Below, piece after piece: positions 10,499-20,414 of a DNA stretch of 64,000 nt; the first letter of the stretch is position 1, and each line of letters starts with the position of its first letter. A program made the translations under genes and the position numbers. The notes under the pieces were generated by a model that made no database searches, was not told the origin of the DNA, and worked only from the letters and a program-made list of their open reading frames with translations. The stretch spans positions 62,001-126,000 of the forward strand of contig NC_090773.1 in NCBI RefSeq assembly GCF_001761485.1, written 5' to 3'. Source of the stretch: Yarrowia lipolytica. Taxonomy: Eukaryota; Ascomycota; Dipodascomycetes; Dipodascales.

Positions 10499-11287
10499 AT
10501 GACTGTCCCAAAGCTACCACTGTCATTCCCCCTGGACCAAGCCGTAGACACAATTCGGCTCTCCGACAAAGGGTCTTATTACATTCTCGAATTGAACGCT
10601 CCACCTGACAATCGACTAACCCCCTCTTTCATCACGGCCTTCATCGAAGCGTTAGACACTCTCAAGTTCTACTACGACCCAAAACCGCTGGTGACAACCT
10701 CCACCTCCCCCAAATTCTACTCCAACGGCCTGGACTATGAATTGGCCCAGAAAACCCCCAATTTCATGAGTCTCTACTTCTACCCTCTTTTGAAAGCTTT
10801 CGTGGACTTCCCCTGGCCCACAATTGCCAACATCAATGGCCATTGTTTTGCAGGTGCCTTTTGTCTGGCAGCATTCCATGACTACAGAGTAATGAACCCG
10901 GCCAAGGGGTGGCTGTGCATGAATGAACTCGAGTTCGACGCGCCTCTAATGGGCCCTCTCATGTCCATATACGTTACCAAGTTTGGAGCTGCTATAGCCC
11001 AGAGAATCTCGCTCAACGCAGAGAGATTCACAGCAAAGACAGCTCTCGAAGCCGGACTCATTCACGCCCACGGATCATGGCCAGAGGTCGAAGAAATCGT
11101 GAAACGAATCGGGGAATACTCAAACCGGACATTCTATAGCCAAATGAGAGCTGGTATTCTCAGAAACGTGCTGACAACCATGGATTACGACAACGAGACT
11201 CGTATCCTCCACGAAAGAAGAGACAGACTGTGGAAATACGAGGACGAAAACAAACCAAGAATTGGAGCACTACTGAGCAAACTATAG
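10499..11287 (+). CDS. Peroxisomal enoyl-CoA hydratase/isomerase family protein
   Basis: Crotonase-fold protein of 262 residues ending in Ser-Lys-Leu, a canonical PTS1 peroxisomal import signal. The acyl-CoA/oxyanion-hole segments are visible as FYSNGLDY (73-80) and NGHCFAGA (113-120). The segment MNELEF (141-146) resembles the catalytic region of plant-type delta3,delta2-enoyl-CoA isomerases, with Glu143 the likely counterpart of their catalytic acid. The probable role is isomerising 3-enoyl-CoA to 2-enoyl-CoA so that unsaturated fatty acids can enter peroxisomal beta-oxidation. A hydratase or another crotonase activity cannot be excluded from sequence alone. The ATG at 10499 gives a full-length fold with no N-terminal targeting signal, consistent with PTS1 use. 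Confidence 0.82.
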   Translation: MTVPKLPLSFPLDQAVDTIRLSDKGSYYILELNAPPDNRLTPSFITAFIEALDTLKFYYDPKPLVTTSTSPKFYSNGLDYELAQKTPNFMSLYFYPLLKAFVDFPWPTIANINGHCFAGAFCLAAFHDYRVMNPAKGWLCMNELEFDAPLMGPLMSIYVTKFGAAIAQRISLNAERFTAKTALEAGLIHAHGSWPEVEEIVKRIGEYSNRTFYSQMRAGILRNVLTTMDYDNETRILHERRDRLWKYEDENKPRIGALLSKL

Positions 11288-11386
11288 GTATAAGTACAAT
11301 TGGTATATTTAGTTAATACATACACTAACATGCTCAATAAATTACTGGGATAGAGCTTCTATTGTGATTTTCAGGCTGGTCCAAAC

Positions 11387-13067
11387 TTATCTCATGTACT
11401 CCCTCATGAAATCGCCCACCTTTTTTCCACCCTGCTCAAAAGCGTCCTTCAGACCTCCAAAATCCTCTCCGGCCACGTTCTTGACCCGCTCAGCGAGATC
11501 TGCAGCCATTCGCTCCAGATCGCTCGAGTGGTTCACCATAGCCTGCTCCTCCTCCTCGTCTCGGCCAAAGTAGGATGACGACGAAATGGCCTTGGAGCCG
11601 GAGTACGTCTGAAGACGCTCCTTCGCCTCCTTCTGGGCAGCAGGGTCGTAATCGGACCGGCCAAAGAACTGGTCTGACGAAATACCCTTGGATGTCTTGA
11701 ACTTGTTGAGTGTCTCGGCAGTTTCCTTATCCGGAGGGACATAGGTAGACTTCTTCTTGGTCGACTCCAGCTTGTTCTCACCGGCAACCATACCAAAGCC
11801 GAGCTTCTGGAACTTCTGCTCGACCTCCTTAGTGTTAGTGGGGACCAGCTTGATGGGTTCGTTAGAGTAAGTGGGGGGGTAGTCTGCGGGGCCGCCAAAC
11901 GAGCCGGAGGGAGCGGCGGTGTGAGTGGGCTCGGAAACAACGGTGCTCTTGCCGAACACGTCGTCCTCAGCATCATCGTCGTTGCCAAGACCCAGGGCCT
12001 CCTTATTCTTTTCCTCCTCCTTGGCCAGTCGTTCGGCTTCCTCGAAATCAAACGACTCGGCGGGAGCCTTCTTAGGTTTGGTCTTCTTGGAAGACAGAAT
12101 GCTCTTCTTGCCAGCGGCACCTCCGGCCTTCGAGGTAATCTTGGTCCGGGTGGCGGTAGGGGTCACCTTCTTGGTGGGGTTGTTCAGCGAAGAAGTGGAG
12201 CCGTTGTTTCCGTTTCGGATACCGGGCAAGCTGGCAGTGGAGGCGCCAAGAGCAGGGGTGGAAGACCGCGAAGATGTAGGGGTGGGCTTCTTGACCAGGG
12301 GCTTGTCCCAGTTGGCAAAGAAGTCGTCGGTGGAGGCAGACTTGATGCTGGCGGCGTCGTCATCTGCAGTCTCAACCACAATCTCGTCGGGGAACTGGGC
12401 TGCGTCCTTGGCGCACTTTTGGGCCAGATGAGTCAGGTAAGCCTTGGCGGTCTTGGAAGTATACTTTTCCTGGGCTCGACCAGCGTTCTCGAGGTACTGG
12501 GAGCCTCCGTGCTTGGCAAAGTATTCCCGTGCGTTCTGGTTACCTCCACACTTCATGTTTCGGAGCTGCTTGTAGGACCACTCGTCCATGGTAGTGGATC
12601 GTACGAACGACACGTGCACTCCGAGGTTTCGGTGCACCGACGAGCAGTCATAGCAGATGAACACACCGAAGGTGACCGACGACCAAGTGGCATTGTTGGC
12701 GGGACAGTCAAAGCATGTCTAGGTTAGCGTTGAAGTTGAAACCGGTATTGTGTATGAGCCACATCACCATTGAGTAGGTAGGCACGCGCGTCATAAACAC
12801 CAGCCCGGCATGATTCAGCGTAGGAGAAAAACACCCACAAACTGACACGCCACAGAGGCAGCTCACACCCCCCTTTCTGTGCCACATAAGCCCTTGCACC
12901 TTGGTAACCATACGGTCCATGCCAGATCAGCTGGACGTGGCAGCCGTGTGGGAACCGCTCAAAACCAAAAGACCAAAAAAACAACTCACCTTGTTAGCCT
13001 GAAGACTGCTTAGCTTCTTGAAGATCTCCTCTCGTTGAGACTTGGGCAGAATGTCGCTCTCAACCAT
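11387..13067 (-). CDS. GLO3: GLO3-type ArfGAP, one intron
   Basis: Arf GTPase-activating protein of the Glo3/ArfGAP2-3 class, acting on COPI vesicles in Golgi-to-ER transport. Exon 1 is 13067-12990 (26 codons), exon 2 is 12718-11387. Joining them gives 469 residues and restores a CX2CX16CX2C zinc finger (Cys28, 31, 48, 51) followed by SSVHRNLG with the arginine finger at Arg56; without exon 1 the finger would be incomplete. The C-terminal third has the repeated Glo3-type motifs ISSDQFFGR and [11 protein letters not shown], which distinguish it from Gcs1-type ArfGAPs. A Ser/Thr/Lys-rich linker joins the two parts. It is divergent from TIM21, sharing a 422-bp promoter region. Confidence 0.93.
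12719..12989 (-). other. GLO3 intron
   Basis: 271-nt phase-0 intron on the minus strand: GTGAGTTG donor at 12989, and GCTAAC branch point followed by CTAG acceptor ending at 12719. The very short branch-to-acceptor distance is the Yarrowia pattern. The splice restores the zinc finger, which is strong support. Confidence 0.9.
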
Positions 13068-13489
13068 GTTGTGTTGATAATGACACGAGGTCAAAAGTAA
13101 ACTCTAGTAGTGCGCTGATGGTCAGAGTTACCCGGCAGCATCTTTGGCCATCATGCATCATTCTGGAGCGTTGCAGCAGAGCGACGTGCCTGGAGACGGA
13201 ACTACTATAACAAAACAGATGTGTCAGATAATGCAACCCAACAGGGCTAGCGAGAATATATACCTAATAAATACCCAGCCACGTGACCAAAAACCCGACT
13301 CCAAGTCTACCAAAGAGCACCCCACCTCACTTCTATCCACGTGACCACCTACTGGCACACCCCAAACGCACCTCATTGCTTCTTAAACTCCCAGCAAAGT
13401 TTTACTAACAAATCTGGAATCTGGAGAAGGCTACCTTGTCGCTACCTGCACATCACATTACGACACCCTACACAATCCACTTATACACA
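13068..13489. promoter_or_regulatory. Divergent promoter GLO3/TIM21 with two CACGTGACC boxes
   Basis: The 422-bp region between the two starts contains two copies of CACGTGACC in the same orientation at 13280-13288 and 13338-13346, 58 bp apart. Both are E-box cores with the same 3' flank, so they look like sites for one bHLH-type factor. They are 144-210 bp from the TIM21 ATG. Confidence 0.45.
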
Positions 13490-14299
13490 ATGTTGACACG
13501 CCCATTACTGGCTCTGTCACGCCCTATGGCACTGGGTGCCCTTAGACCTGCCGTTCTCGTCAGAACTCTCACCACTGCAGGTCCCACCACAACCGTCAGA
13601 TCTACACCAATCATTACCCCCTCGCATCTCTCCACACTGTCTCGATCCACACCATTTGTGTCCAATTGCACACTTTCTCTGCTGAAGCGGTCATTTCATG
13701 TGTCCTCTGACGCTCGAAGCGCCGCTAAGGCCGAGGGGAAGCCCAAGGTGTCGGCCTACGAGAAGGCCAACATGCGCCTGGCCAAGATCGGAGTCTTTTT
13801 CCAGCTGTCGTGGTACCTAGGAATCATTCTGGCGGCACTGGGACTGTTTGGACTCGTCTGGTACTACCTGATCATGGAGCTGGTGATGCCCTCTGGAGAC
13901 GTGCGAATCTTCAACCGAGCGTTCAAGGAGATTGAGAAGAACGAGGATGTCATGCGAGTGCTCGGAGGCCAACTATCGTCCATGGGCGAAGGTGGAGGAG
14001 GCCGATGGGGCCGAAACCAGCCCCCCGTCAGCAAACGAGGCATCGACAAGTACGGCCGAGAACACATTTGGATGAACTTTTACGTGTCTGGAGACATCAA
14101 CGAGGGACGAGCCAAGCTGGAACTAGTGCAGAACACAGACTCCAAGCTGTCGTCCGAGCGGTTTGTCTACCGATACTTTGTCGTTGACATTCCGGGCCAC
14201 AAGCGAATCTACATTGCTGGAAACGCCGCGGAGAAGATGGAGAAGAAGAAGAGTACCGGCTGGCTGGGCGTCAACTGGGGTAAGAGCGATGATGAGTAG
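13490..14299 (+). CDS. TIM21: TIM21, TIM23 translocase subunit
   Basis: Subunit of the TIM23 presequence translocase in the mitochondrial inner membrane; in yeast it contacts the TOM complex and links import to the respiratory chain. The 269-residue product has a long Arg/Ser/Thr presequence, a transmembrane helix at about 103-128 (QLSWYLGIILAALGLFG) and a conserved intermembrane-space domain with VSGDINEGRA and FVYRYFVVDIPGHKRIYI. The open frame extends upstream only through non-ATG codons, so the ATG at 13490 is the start. It converges with the complex I subunit gene. Confidence 0.92.
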   Translation: MLTRPLLALSRPMALGALRPAVLVRTLTTAGPTTTVRSTPIITPSHLSTLSRSTPFVSNCTLSLLKRSFHVSSDARSAAKAEGKPKVSAYEKANMRLAKIGVFFQLSWYLGIILAALGLFGLVWYYLIMELVMPSGDVRIFNRAFKEIEKNEDVMRVLGGQLSSMGEGGGGRWGRNQPPVSKRGIDKYGREHIWMNFYVSGDINEGRAKLELVQNTDSKLSSERFVYRYFVVDIPGHKRIYIAGNAAEKMEKKKSTGWLGVNWGKSDDE

Positions 14300-14694
14300 G
14301 AGACAATACCATATGAAGCATGTAAATAACGACGAGCAAAGACCAAGGAGCAATACAATAATGAAATGACATGTCATATGGCCTAAATACCTCGGCTGGG
14401 TCGTTCACCAATGTACTTGTAACATTGTGCTGTACTTGTAGCATTTTAATGATTATGTCATCCTTGTATCCCCTTAATGACTGCCTTGATTCTGTACGAG
14501 TACAAGAAACTACGACAGTGTAAGTACATAAATACATAATCTCTGTCATGTGTCATTTCTACTTTGAGACTACGCTCCAACTTGTAAAGAGGCGTTGCCC
14601 CCAGCCGCCCTCGTTCCGAATCTAATGTTATGCTATATCAGCCATATCAGCCATGGCATTTTTGACTTTCTCTTGTGTGATGAGTCTCCTTCCC
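14300..14694. other. Convergent spacer TIM21/NUHM
   Basis: Both flanking genes end here, so it should hold two polyadenylation regions. It contains two copies of tgtacttgta about 24 bp apart (14413-14443) and a further gtacgagtacaag word near 14496; no gene is seen. Confidence 0.5.
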
Positions 14695-15426
14695 TTAAAT
14701 ACCCTCCTGGAGGAAATCGGCCACGTTATGAGGCTCCTTGCTGAGCAGCACCTTCTGGCCGGAGGCGGGCTCGCAGTCTCGTCGAACGTGGTTCTCGGGG
14801 CCGGGAGTGGGCATCTTGCCGGCCTTGCAGTCCTCCAGAAGCTTGACGGTTCCCTCGGGAGTGAGATCCTCGTAGTAGTCGTCGTTGATGGCCATCATGG
14901 GGGCGTTGACACAGGCTCCGAGACACTCAACCTCAGAGAGAGTGAAGAGGTTGTCCTTGGTGGTCTCACCGGGCTTGATGTTAAGGGTGTTCTGGACAGC
15001 CTCCATGATACCGTCGGAGCCACACAGCTGACAGGGGGTGGTGGTACAGATCTGCAGATGGTACCGGCCCATAGGGGTTCGGTTGTACATTGTGTAGAAG
15101 GTGGCCACCTCATAGACTCGCATGGGGGGCATTTCCAGCAGCTTGGCCACGTAGTTCATGACGGAGATGGAGGTATAACCGAGCTGTCGCTGGCCAATGT
15201 CGAGAAGAGGCATAACAGCAGCCTTCTTGTACTGAGGGGGGTACTTGGCAATCACCTCCTCAGCTCGCTTCATGTTCTCGGGGGAGAACTCAAAGGGAAT
15301 GCTGGGGTTGTTGTTCTCAGTGTTTCGGTGTACAGAGACAATGTGAGTTCGGGCATTGAGAGCCTGGGGGGCCCGAGTGGTGGGCCGGGCGAGAGCTGCC
15401 AAACGGGGTCGGATCAGTCGGAGCAT
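14695..15426 (-). CDS. NUHM: Respiratory complex I 24 kDa subunit (NUHM/NDUFV2)
   Basis: The 2Fe-2S (cluster N1a) subunit of the NADH-oxidising module of mitochondrial complex I. The 243-residue product has a basic presequence (about 1-30). The cluster ligands are present as Cys127-X4-Cys132 and Cys168-X3-Cys172 (CTTTPC and CLGAC). The segment [13 protein letters not shown] is a family hallmark. Length is normal for the subunit. Its presence tells that the organism has proton-pumping complex I, unlike Saccharomyces. The first ATG of the frame is used. Confidence 0.96.
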   Translation of the reverse strand: MLRLIRPRLAALARPTTRAPQALNARTHIVSVHRNTENNNPSIPFEFSPENMKRAEEVIAKYPPQYKKAAVMPLLDIGQRQLGYTSISVMNYVAKLLEMPPMRVYEVATFYTMYNRTPMGRYHLQICTTTPCQLCGSDGIMEAVQNTLNIKPGETTKDNLFTLSEVECLGACVNAPMMAINDDYYEDLTPEGTVKLLEDCKAGKMPTPGPENHVRRDCEPASGQKVLLSKEPHNVADFLQEGI

Positions 15427-16526
15427 TTTTGTGTGTGAAGGTCGAGCTGAAGCTGTGGTGATGGAGATGTTCGTGCCCTTGACCCAAACGCTCCAGAGTT
15501 AGTTTTTCAGAAATTGGGCCACGCCTATTGGTTGATGACCTGAATTAAGGTTGAGTAATTGGGAGGGAGGATATTGGCTGGAGGGAGGAGGGGATGAAAT
15601 ACGGATTAACGGATCACCCTTGTGCGATTGATGTCGCCAGACACACGATTTGAGCTTCATTATATTTTGGACGTGTATTCACTCTGGGTTTCTTGCTTAC
15701 TAATCGGACATATGTGTTCAATGGCAAACTAAATTACAAGTACATCTGATTGGGATGTTGGGGAGCTACTTTTGGCTTCCCTAACCCAAACTCGGAGATA
15801 ATGAGGTAGAAACTTTTTACTCTGTGCTGAGGGACGAGAGAGAAAATGTATTGTCAGCATGTTCCGCTAAGAAAAGTGTAACATGGGCAAGGTCAAATGT
15901 TAGGCAACACCTTGTTTCGATGGGTGGGGTACAGTACGTAAATATAAATTTATATTGTTGTTGGTTGGCTGCTGGATGCACAGCTACAGTATTCCTTCAA
16001 ATAAAAAAGTCAAGTAAAGTCTCAACAAAAAATCATATCCGAGAGACACATAATTATAGATACAGCAAGATATTGCGTAGGTAGCAGTTATTTATTGATG
16101 CGTTGTTGCCTATAAATTGTACAAGTATTTATTCATCGATTGGTATGGCTTCTTTTCCCCTGAAACTTCCCGGACATCAAATGATGATCTCCAGCACAAC
16201 TTCTACTACAGTATCTACATACCAACAAATCAAGCTGGTGAGTAGAATGCACGAAAGATACGCACGACTACAGCCTATAGAACGGCCCAGAGCAAGTCTC
16301 AGCAGAGTCTTACTGTACAATTACACTGGCCTAAAGCATCCAATTTCTATAATAGGCCACACTACATACTGTTATCTTTGAAGAATGGTGCTTACATTTG
16401 ATTTGCAGTTCACAGCAAGGATATTATCCGTAGCGTTTACTGGTAATACAGCGAAACAATTAATTACAGTACTTCTGAATACCTATTTTTCAGTGCTATT
16501 AGTGTGTGAAGACATTAACAATCCTC
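15427..16526. other. Spacer between NUHM and ZIP transporter gene
   Basis: The right part is 3' of the zinc transporter and the left part is the NUHM promoter. It is AT-rich with several GTAC-type words (15736-15746, 16118-16128, 16310-16320, 16463-16475). Short open frames at 15824-16084 and 16103-16381 resemble nothing known. No gene supported. Confidence 0.5.
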
Positions 16527-17834
16527 TTACGCCCACTTTCCAATCAGAGACATGAGAATAAGACCGGCCACAAGTCCGGCAAAGGCCACGATGGTTCGTC
16601 GCTTTGTGGTATGAACCAGGTCTCCAAAGAGCCAGTCGAATGCCAGCATTTCGACTACACCAGCCCATAGAAGCACACCGGCAGAGAGACCGTTAAGCAC
16701 TCCGAGCACCCAGATGGTGGTCTTGCTTCCAGAGCCATTGTAGACATCAATAACTCCGAGACCAATGGCCATACCGATGGGAGTGATAAGAATAAAGAAG
16801 AGACACATGAGCAGCTTCAAGAGCAGCTTTGTGTTGACAAGGCCGGCGATTCGAGAACCCAGGCCAACTCCCTCAAACATCTGGTGGAACAGAATGGCAA
16901 TGAAGAGGGTTGTGAAGTTGGAGTTAGGGGCCAGGACCAAAGTGACACCAATGAGAATGGAGTGGAAGATGATACCGGACTCCATGATCATGACAGAGAC
17001 CTTGTCAGTAGGATCAATGAGACAGTGGCCTCCATGACCACCAGAAATCTCGCCAGAGTGGTTGTGTCCGTGGGTGTTTCCGTCTCCATGGGCGTGGGTG
17101 GTTCCAGGAGCAGCAGCAGCTGCCGAGGGAGAGATGTGGAGGGTGTTTTCGGTCACGTCGGGTCCAGTTTTCTCAAGATCAGAGTTGCTGTCGGAGTGAG
17201 AGTGGCCGTGAGCGTGGGGAGCAGTGAGGTGATCTGATCGTTTTTCAAGCAGTTTAGTGAATGTGTATTCGATGACAAATGCAAGAAACAGACCAGCAAG
17301 CACAAAGGCAGGTCCAGTAGGCTCGTAAGAAAGCTCTCCAAGACAAGGGTTGTCCATGAACTGCAGAACGGCTCCAAACATGAGATGGATGATAGCTGTG
17401 GAAATAACAACGCCAGTACCAAACTGCTTGAGGAAGGTCAGGGGCAGAGACTTGATAGAAACCTTGAAGAAAGAGTTCATCAAAACAGGAGGAAGCACTC
17501 CCAGGGCAGACATGCCCATCATGGCAAACAGAGCACCGATTCGATACTTAATGTTGAGATCTCGGTCGGGAGTCTTACATCTCTCGGCGAGTTTGGCAGC
17601 CTTAGCAGCAGCCTTTTCTTCAGCTGTAAGTTCCTCGCCATGATCATGTCCCTCGTGGTCGTGGTCGTGGTCGTGGTCATGTTCGTCTTCGTCGTCTCCA
17701 TGGCTATGGGGCACAGAGTGGTCTCCGTGACGTTTCACAATATCGAGGGTGACGGCATTGCCGGAGTCAACTCGGATGGTGGCAGCAGTAGCAACAGCAG
17801 CCAACAAAGCCACGGTGATATGTGAAGTTTTCAT
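16527..17834 (-). CDS. ZIP-family zinc (metal) transporter
   Basis: Plasma-membrane metal importer of the ZIP/ZRT family, 435 residues. It starts with a cleavable-looking signal sequence (1-18), then an acidic, His/Asp-rich extracellular segment (HDHDHDHDHEGHDHG) that may bind metal. Eight transmembrane helices can be drawn: three, then a long His-rich cytoplasmic loop (HAHGHSHSDS and GDGNTHGHNHSG), then five. The metal-site helices carry HSILIGVTLVLAP and HQMFEGVGLGSR, the ZIP signatures. Zinc is the likely substrate by analogy with Zrt1/Zrt2; iron or manganese is possible. The upstream 300 bp has no perfect Zap1-type element that I could find. Confidence 0.9.
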   Translation of the reverse strand: MKTSHITVALLAAVATAATIRVDSGNAVTLDIVKRHGDHSVPHSHGDDEDEHDHDHDHDHEGHDHGEELTAEEKAAAKAAKLAERCKTPDRDLNIKYRIGALFAMMGMSALGVLPPVLMNSFFKVSIKSLPLTFLKQFGTGVVISTAIIHLMFGAVLQFMDNPCLGELSYEPTGPAFVLAGLFLAFVIEYTFTKLLEKRSDHLTAPHAHGHSHSDSNSDLEKTGPDVTENTLHISPSAAAAAPGTTHAHGDGNTHGHNHSGEISGGHGGHCLIDPTDKVSVMIMESGIIFHSILIGVTLVLAPNSNFTTLFIAILFHQMFEGVGLGSRIAGLVNTKLLLKLLMCLFFILITPIGMAIGLGVIDVYNGSGSKTTIWVLGVLNGLSAGVLLWAGVVEMLAFDWLFGDLVHTTKRRTIVAFAGLVAGLILMSLIGKWA

Positions 17835-19001
17835 CCTAGATCGATTTATGAAGTGATGAGTTGATGGATGTAGTTCGAGTAACTACTCTCCCTTCACCTT
17901 TATACATTCACCATTGCTCCGTCAGAGAAAGGTGCCAAGACTTGAAATAGAATAGGTTTCATGGAAGGCTGGCCATGTAACCTATGCAAAGGGGACACCT
18001 TGGGGAAATTTCAGGGTGTAGGAAGGGTCTATCGAGTATTATTAGGCACATGAAGGGGCTATATTCTATGCCGTGGCTGGGTTTACCCCAGACAACTCTT
18101 CAAACTCGGCTCACAAACGTCATTATTCCATACGTTCGTTTTCCTCACAACCTCTCCTCCATCTTTTCTCACTCACAATTCTGCTGTTTGAGTAACCCCC
18201 AAGGTAGAAGCGGGTCTTGGCACATGCAACCATGAAGGGTGTTGGACGGTTAGGCATGATATCGGTGCAAGGGAGGTGGTTGACGGAGATGAAGTCGGAG
18301 GTTAGATAGATTGAAAATCGACAGTAAGCAACAAGTTGGTGATATTGCAAACCCTTCTATCCATGCTTAACTTAGGAGGAGCACTGTAGTGACAGGTTAG
18401 AGGAACGGCTGAGCACCCTAACGTGCATACGGTCCCTAGCTTAACTATGATACGCCGTCGACAAGAGCCCCATAGAACCTGGTATAGAGATAGAATTCCG
18501 GTATTTTTTGGTCACTACATGTATTTCGAAACTTTGACAATGGTAATGCAATCAATCATCCGCGTCTTTCCGCTCCCCAAGATCATTGATCACTAATTGT
18601 GTGCGGTTACTGGTCAACCGACTGCCATTTGAGTTGACCCCCAAGGTGCTCGGCAAAAAGGGAATCTCAACCTTATTTAGCATGACGCTGACAAGAACAC
18701 CATCCAGTAATGACATTACTGTACGTGGGACATGAAGGCACGTCTGTAGTGTATAACATAACACACAACGGTGATTAATAGGAGAAATAACACGGTGGTT
18801 AAACAGGCCAATAACACCCCTAATGGAGAAGAGCCAACGCCATGAGCTACAGGGGTGCTTGACTAGATCCACCTAACACCGGGCTAATTTTTTCACTATC
18901 AGTCTGCCAAGTCAATCTGGTTGGTGAACAGTCAAACTGATTATTAAGCTGAGTTTTGAGTAGGTGAGGTTTGGATAAAGATCTTCAAGAAAAAAAAACG
19001 T

Positions 19002-19123
19002 CGTAAAAAGTCGGCATTATCATCGTAAAAAGTCAAACAAAACGGTCGTAAAAAGCCGAACTAAGTGCTCGTAAAAAGTCAAACAAAATGTCGTAAAAAG
19101 CCAAACAGAGTGGCCGTAAAAAA
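19002..19123. repeat. Six-copy array, 22-23 bp period (CGTAAAAAG core)
   Basis: The core cgtaaaaag begins at 19002, 19024, 19047, 19070 and 19092, and a variant cgtaaaaaa at 19115; spacings are 22, 23, 23, 22 and 23 bp. The text between cores is partly conserved (tcaaacaaaa, ccgaacta, ccaaacagag). Each unit contains an A5-6 tract, so A-tracts recur about every two helical turns on one face of the DNA. Confidence 0.9.
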
Positions 19124-19220
19124 CCTTCCGAAACCCGTACAACAGCTTCACGCCAGTGCCTCTTCACGCGACCTATACATCCCGTATTGTACACCTATCA
19201 GGGGAAAATTCTTCGTACGA

Positions 19221-19285
19221 CATTATCATAAGCCATTATTTATTCTATAGTATATATAACACCCAACCTTCATTATCATAAGCCA
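19221..19285. repeat. 15-bp direct repeats cattatcataagcca
   Basis: Exact copies lie at 19221-19235 and 19271-19285, 50 bp apart. The first nine bases (cattatcat) also occur at 19014-19022 within the neighbouring array. The spacer between the copies is TATA-rich. Confidence 0.85.
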
Positions 19286-19619
19286 GTGGCCCCAAAAGGA
19301 CTTCCACGCCAATCTGACATCAAGAAGTAGCTAAAAATCTAAGCAAACAAGCGGACAAAAAGAAGAAGAAACATCGTTTAGACCCTCAATACAACGCATC
19401 CATGCATCTGAGATGATTAGAGGGAGATCCGTGTGCCGTACGGTCCCAAAGGAAGGTCAGTCCACAACCACCTTGGTGGAATGTACATACTGTACTTGCA
19501 CTTGGATGTCGTTCCTCAAACTGTCCACCGCACCTCAACGCATGGAAGAAACGACAGTACAAGCACGTACGTACCATACTGAAGCTCCTGTAGCACGTAC
19601 TGTATTGTAGCGCACACCT

Positions 19620-20414
19620 CTAAACCTCCTCCTCCAACTGTCGCTCAATTGCCTCCAACTCCTTGGCATTGTGCTCATGCTTCTTGTGTGGCTTTGAAAT
19701 CTTGTAGCCCTTGTTCTTCTGGTGAGTCTTTGCTCGTTTACGGGCTTCTCGCTTTGCCTGCTTGCGTCGCTCCCGCACAATACCATTGATGACGTCAGTG
19801 AGCGGCGCGTCTGTGTCCACCACGTTCTCGACCTCAACGTCGACTTCGGACTCGTCTGAAATTCCGGACATTTCCGAATCGCTGAGATCCGGTCGAAGCC
19901 GAGGGGCTCGAGTCACCTTGATTGTTTGGCTGTGAACGTGATTAGAAACGGGGACGGCGCCGGTATCTTGGTGTCCGGCCTCACGTGCCTCCGGAGTACC
20001 ATCACATGCTCGATCACGTGACTCAACAACCTCGTTCACAATTGTCGAAGTAATGTCCTTGTCAACAACTGCCACACCGTCGTCACCTCCAATCGAGCTG
20101 GCATCGCCATCCGAGCTGGCATCACCAGCGGAGCTGACATCGTCCATGTCGGTAAGAGCCATATCAGTGACAATATCGCCAGTTGCGCCATCTCCTTCGC
20201 CCTCAACCACATCATCCCTGTCGCTTGCATCCCTCTCAGTGCCCACAACATCAATAACAGAACTAATGTCAATACAGGTGTCGTATTCCACGGTGAGATC
20301 CTCGGTACGGGGTACAAACCCAACATCGTTCGATTCGTCCTCAGATTCGTCCTCGGCGACGATCTGGGAGAAAAATCGGTGCGCCATGCGCGATAATCTT
20401 GCCGGTAAAGACAT
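19620..20414 (-). CDS. Unknown protein, acidic N-terminal part, basic C-terminus
   Basis: I do not recognise this 264-residue product. Residues 1-15 are basic, residues about 18-200 are Asp/Glu/Ser/Val rich, and the last 55 residues are strongly basic with repeated RKRAK and KPHKK clusters, then end in LEAIERQLEEEV, which could form a coiled coil. This layout is common in nucleolar and ribosome-biogenesis proteins, but that is only an analogy. The first ATG is 20414, with a second in-frame ATG at 20387. The frame stays open for 22 more codons upstream of 20414 with protein-like sequence and no ATG, so an upstream exon cannot be excluded. Coding seems likely from the length and composition. 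Confidence 0.6.
   Translation of the reverse strand: MSLPARLSRMAHRFFSQIVAEDESEDESNDVGFVPRTEDLTVEYDTCIDISSVIDVVGTERDASDRDDVVEGEGDGATGDIVTDMALTDMDDVSSAGDASSDGDASSIGGDDGVAVVDKDITSTIVNEVVESRDRACDGTPEAREAGHQDTGAVPVSNHVHSQTIKVTRAPRLRPDLSDSEMSGISDESEVDVEVENVVDTDAPLTDVINGIVRERRKQAKREARKRAKTHQKNKGYKISKPHKKHEHNAKELEAIERQLEEEV

Larger units (their letters stand above)
17835..19619. other. Spacer with repeat array
   Basis: 1.8 kb between two minus-strand genes. The right half carries the 22-23 bp CGTAAAAAG array, the cattatcataagcca direct repeats and several GTAC words (19484-19500, 19553-19612). No open frame matches a known protein. Confidence 0.5.
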
